A stretch of 64,000 bases of DNA from Tenebrio molitor (lineage: Eukaryota > Arthropoda > Insecta > Coleoptera > Tenebrionidae). This document shows, in pieces, positions 59,860 through 64,000 of the stretch. The DNA lies in the NCBI RefSeq assembly GCF_963966145.1, contig NC_091054.1, positions 12,152,001-12,216,000 of the forward strand, in the 5' to 3' direction. Position numbers and translations under genes: made by a program. The notes beneath the pieces were generated by a model. It had not been told where the DNA came from and did no database searches. It saw nothing but the letters and a program-made list of their open reading frames with translations. Position 1 is the first letter of the stretch, and every line of letters starts with the position of its first letter.

Positions 59860-62215
59860 AATGGAAGATGCATCTATTTATTTTACAACCTGCAACTTGC
59901 ACAACAGAATCAGTGCAAGAGCAAAATGCACTGGAGGAGATTCACCACAGGGTCATGAGGCGACGAAATAATTATTCCCGCTCGAATCCTATCAGATTAC
60001 AAGCGTAGGCCCTGATACCTGATAAACCTTGAACAATTATGATTAATTTGAGGGAAATCACCGTTTTATGTCATCCATTAATAACAAATTTTCAGTGATA
60101 ATGCTCAAGAGAGTTCTTCGCATATAATAAATAAGTTATAACTAAAAAATACATTGAATTTACAATTTCGCAGATTGTATTAAATTTAAAACAAGAAAAC
60201 CATTAATTCGGATTAAAGTTAAATAGCACATATTTCACGAGAAAAGCCTGAATGTTTTTTTTTTCGTGGCTATGTCTGGAGGCAAATTGCTCCCTTCAAG
60301 ACGATTCATTACGGCCAAAGCGGATCAATCTCACGAAACAGCAGCGTCCTGAAAAATTTTAATCTCAAATCAATTTGGTGTGGTAATTTGGAGCCCTCGA
60401 GACTACTCCAATCAAAGTGAGAAGGTAAGATGTGAGAAATTAGCCTGAACTGGATAGGATTTCAGTATGCAAAAAATACGTAACTAAGTCAAGTAATCAC
60501 TAATATTCAGAAATTAAAAACAACGTATGTTCCAAGAAGGGATTATATTAGATGAGTTTGGCATATTTCCAGTATATTTTGTCTATAAAATTCTAGTAAA
60601 TAGTAACGGGCCTTCAAATAAATTTATATTTAGAGCAACTTATGGAAATTCAATTGTTTGCAACATTTTTCCAGCGTAGAAAATGACACATGAAACGTCT
60701 GACATTTTAACGAAATAAAATTAGGTTAGAAAATATTTTTAATTTTTGTAGTGCATTCTCCCTATTCCCCCTCCACGGAATATGACAATATGAAATTGGG
60801 AAAAAGCTTACTATGTAAGCTGTGTAACACCGGATAATAATTGGTTACTTTCAAAAATTACTTTACACTGTTAACAGAATTAGAATGTCGCCTACGCTTA
60901 CTCTAAATATATATTTATTTGAAGGCCCGATAGTAGTAGAAGGTCTTTTTGTGCTTAGTACAAAAAGACTCATTTCTACTCTTAATGATATAATCTACTA
61001 TTATAACAGTAGTGACTGCCAAAAGCTGCAACCTGCATTGTCTTTTTAGTGGAGTCATAATAAGTTATTTGGATAATAATACATTGGGTCATTTCCTATT
61101 TTTTTTAACTTATTTATGCTGAATGTTTTTTTCTCACCTCTTTCCTATTGTATTTGTATTCAAAAGTAAAATGTTATTAACCACTACTAAATTATTTGTA
61201 GTACATCATTCTAACCCAGTCGTTAAATATTTAAACCTATTGATTGAATGTTTAATAATTGATTAGAAAATTACCATATTGCCATGTTTACGCTTGTTAA
61301 ACCAAACAAGTACTTTTATGCGTTTTTCATGTTGCATGAATGTAGATATAGCAAACGCAACCATTCATACAGCTAATTTACATAATATTGCACCAGCAAA
61401 ACTCATTTTTATCTTATTTTATCGTTGGTCTAACCTGACGTCAGTTTAAACAAATTATTCTAAAAACTGATTTTATTTCTGTTGTACGAAAACAAAAGAT
61501 CCAGCTACAAATCAGATTGTTATTGTTTCAAAAAAAAAAAACAACAAAAGTATAAGTAATAAATTTGCATAAAGTTAAGTAACTCCGAGTGAGATCTCAG
61601 AGTACGAATTGAGGAAATATGTCAAGTGGAACTTGCAAGATGACAAAGTAAAGATATTGTCAAAAAAATAATGAGACCATCTTCCTGTTGAACCCTTTAG
61701 AGTAGAATTTATTCCAGCCAAACTTTTATTACTCTTAACTTCGTTCAATACTTGGCAAATTAAGTTTTACCAACATATTTGGAACAGGTTGTCTGAAAGA
61801 TAGCGGCGCTTTCCTACATTTTTTACGAAGATCCTAATTAAAAACATGTTGATTGTGTAATAAATTGATGGATTCCTCGCCCAGAGGAGTTACGAAACCG
61901 AAACCAGTCGGGGAAAATGAAACAGTTAAAAACATCAGATTACTCCCTAATTGAATTTTTTAAGCACCTTCCTTCAATTTATACCTACTGCAGAATTCGT
62001 TATCTACACCCTATCAATTTTAATGTCAGCTTTTCCAAACTTTGTAGAACAAAATGTCTTATGTACGATCACAAGTTTTATAATATTAATTGATAATTGT
62101 TCAAAAATAAGAATAAAAAATCGTTCCATTATTACAAAGTAAACATCGTATAACACTACTTATTAATTGTGTCAAGTCGGATATTGCAAAAAATATTTTT
62201 TCCATATTCATTGAG
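59860..62215. other. Downstream of the protease gene, nothing recognised
   Basis: Apart from the hairpin at 60943-60969, I see no gene or repeat. 62444-63090 is similarly blank. Confidence 0.55.
60943..60969. repeat. Short hairpin, core-less relative of 45965-46034
   Basis: GTCTTTTTGT and ACAAAAAGAC form a 10-bp perfect stem around GCTTAGT. The following TTTCTACTCTTAATGATATA with ATCTAC matches the sequence after the 46.0-kb palindrome, so the CGAG core appears deleted here. Confidence 0.65.
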
Positions 62216-62443
62216 TTTCAGTGGTCTTTGCTTACTGAAAATAGTGAGCAAAGATGGCAATTGAATCACTAGTGAGGAAAAAACATTTTCTCACTAGTGA
62301 GCAAAGTGAATGTTGTGCGAGTTTGTCGATAGAGAGCGCCAAATATGTTGTACTGAAAGTTTTTTTAATCTGTTTTAATACTTTCTGAATATTAATAACT
62401 AAAGCTTGTCTTATTTTTGACTTATTTAAATGTTTAACCTGTT
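62216..62443. repeat. Double-hairpin repeat, copy 2
   Basis: About 90% identical by eye to 36998-37225, same orientation, with a short extra segment (AGAGCGCCAAA, about 62333-62343). Both hairpins are intact. Confidence 0.8.
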
Positions 62444-63090
62444 TTCGTGAGTTCCCTAATGGGCTAATTTTGTAGAAGTTATTGTTTCAGTGATTTTAAC
62501 AGTGATGAAAAATGTAATGCAGATAGATAATATAACCTCATTTTTTAGTGATTTGCGACATAATAAGGAGTAGGCAGCAATTAACTCAAAATTTAAAAAG
62601 TAACATGATCATGGAAAAAATCAGATTCAACACGCATGAGCAAACGTGCATTTAATCAGTCGTACGGTTGGGGTCCTCGCCTTAGGCTCAGACGCCCAAC
62701 TCCTGTACTCGTATTGAAAATAGCTATTAATTTTGGGCCTGATAACAAAAATTCCATCTTCCCGAGTCCTTTCCGAACTTGAACATCAAACCACGCATTT
62801 TGTGTTGCAATCTGGGAAAGAAAAAGAAATCACAAGACGTCACATCATCAATAAATCACAATCAATTTAAAAAAAATTACCTCTCCATTAAGTTTTCTCT
62901 AACGTAAAATAATTTGGTTTTATGTCTTAATTCATTTTGCAACGGACAAATTATTCTTTCTTTAAGGATTGTCAAGGGGCTACGCTTTCTAACTCCACCA
63001 ATCTTAGAACAAGTCTACTCGTACTCTGCAAAAAAAATTCACCTTCTTTACCTCGAAGAACATGTACAGCTTGCACAAACAAACCTCACC

Positions 63091-63110
63091 TGACCTGACC
63101 TGACCTGCTA
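63091..63110. repeat. Short CTGAC tandem repeat
   Basis: CCTGAC-type pentamers repeated about three to four times within CACCTGACCTGACCTGACCT. Confidence 0.7.
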
Positions 63111-63203
63111 CTATTTTTCTGAACCTTGTCGTTGCATTTTTTTTAAATTTGTTCCTCACCCAGCGCTGTCCCGTTTAATTGCTATTATATCTATCTACTA
63201 TTA

Positions 63204-63455
63204 CCGTGTGAGCAACAATTACTGTTTGAGTTGGCAATAAATTCTGGTAACTTTTGGTGACTTTTATGTCATATTCCAAAGAGAAAACCATTTTATTAAT
63301 AAACGATTACAAAAACCAAGACGTTTAAATTTGAAATGTATGCCAGCTATCAATAAGGTCAATAAAACAAAACGAAATAGGTACAATTCACAGTCTTGAA
63401 AATTTCATGTAAAATTTTTTATTGCCAACTGAAACAGTTATTGTTGCTCACCCGG
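63204..63455. mobile_element. MITE 'GTGAGCAACAATAACTG', copy 2
   Basis: The inverted counterpart of 17570-17828. The ends are CCGTGTGAGCAACAATTACT and the mirror of CCGGGTGAGCAACAATAACT, each flanked by TA (63202-63203, 63456-63457). 252 bp, no coding potential. Confidence 0.8.
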
Positions 63456-63869
63456 TATAATCCATTTGCACAAGATGTAATGATCTGAAAAGGCATTATG
63501 GCAGTGCTGTGAGAATTTCTCAAAAAAAAAAGTTGCAAAAATCGAAAAGGACACATTGTAAAATTTTACAAAGCGGTGAGCTACTCCTGTCCCGGAATGG
63601 ATATAAAAGTTTCACCACAATCCTGCCGGCCGGCGATACGACTCGGGATTTCCCGAGTCTCGTCAAAAAGAGATGTAAATTCTACTCTCCAATGAACCAG
63701 AAAGATATTGTGAATAGAAAGCCATCTGTGAATAGAAAGTGGGAGCTCGAACGATCAATAAATGTGAACGTAATGCAGCAACCTATTTTATCGAGCGAAA
63801 TCAGAACAGCTGTTTGTGTAAAGGTGGGTTCAAACCACGGATACTTTACTAATACGGTCGGAGCGAAAC

Positions 63870-63910
63870 GCACTCGACCAATCATGTTGCTATCCGCGTT
63901 TTGACGTCAC
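63870..63910. promoter_or_regulatory. Possible promoter elements near the right edge (CCAAT box and CRE)
   Basis: CCAATCA at about 63876 is followed by a perfect CRE palindrome TGACGTCA at 63902-63909, in a stretch less AT-rich than average. A gene would have to lie mostly beyond the window. The 131-codon frame at 63509-63904 is unrecognised. Confidence 0.25.
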
Positions 63911-64000
63911 AATTTACCTCTCGCTGTTCTGTTTTCCCATGTTCTCCGTCTAACTTATAACAATTTGTAACCTACGGAGCGCGGAAGAATGTTATCATCG

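Noticed and set aside
63812..63835. tRNA-like T-arm (GGTGGGTTCAAACCACG)
   Set aside because: There is no matching acceptor stem, D-arm or anticodon arm upstream, and the loop lacks the usual TTC placement.
63509..63904. 131-codon + strand frame as a gene
   Set aside because: No recognisable domain. It begins beside a MITE and its composition varies along its length. Kept only as context for a possible promoter.

Overview
The window looks like AT-rich nuclear DNA from an insect. Three things point there: a split trypsin/chymotrypsin-type protease gene with GT-AG introns, a dense load of TA-flanked inverted-repeat transposons, and a decayed non-LTR retrotransposon with an arthropod-style C-terminus. 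A beetle is my best guess, but nothing here fixes the order. I see no rRNA, tRNA, CRISPR array or bacterial-type operon.

Only one gene is convincing: a secreted S1-family serine protease on the + strand. Its exons are 54394-54439, 54503-55089 and 59699-59848, giving 260 residues. A TATA box lies just upstream and an AATAAA signal lies 5 nt past the stop. It keeps the catalytic triad but lacks both cysteines of the usual disulfide beside the active serine. Its 4.6-kb second intron contains a mariner-like relic.

Nearly everything else is repeats and intergenic DNA. 1-17 kb: diverged repeat pairs, a ~400-bp tandem duplication (3198-4046), several TA-flanked MITEs and the first palindromes. 17.2-19.9 kb: a transposon graveyard, with a Helitron-like ORF start broken by two adjacent MITEs, a 911-bp TIR element, and a tyrosine-recombinase N-terminal fragment cut off by a half-MITE. 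22.6-28.7 kb: a cluster of long palindromes, including one ~500-bp element present twice in opposite orientation. 30-47 kb: more MITEs, dispersed repeats and palindromes. 47.7-50.2 kb: a dead LINE with a DNA element inside its reverse transcriptase. 50.6-52.5 kb: a MITE, then an older MITE carrying a second copy of the 911-bp element. 53.5-59.9 kb: the protease gene. 60-64 kb: intergenic DNA, repeats and a possible promoter at the right edge.

The most unusual signal is a set of at least a dozen palindromic loci. Their arms (about 25-115 bp) mostly differ between loci, yet several share a small core of the form CGAG-R-CG(A/C)AG-Y-CGAG. The R and Y positions change together (G with C, A with T), so the inner stem is kept. 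Two loci also have twin CCAAT/ATTGG boxes 22-23 bp apart, about 160-180 bp beyond the palindrome. I do not recognise this family. All identities and boundaries were judged by eye.
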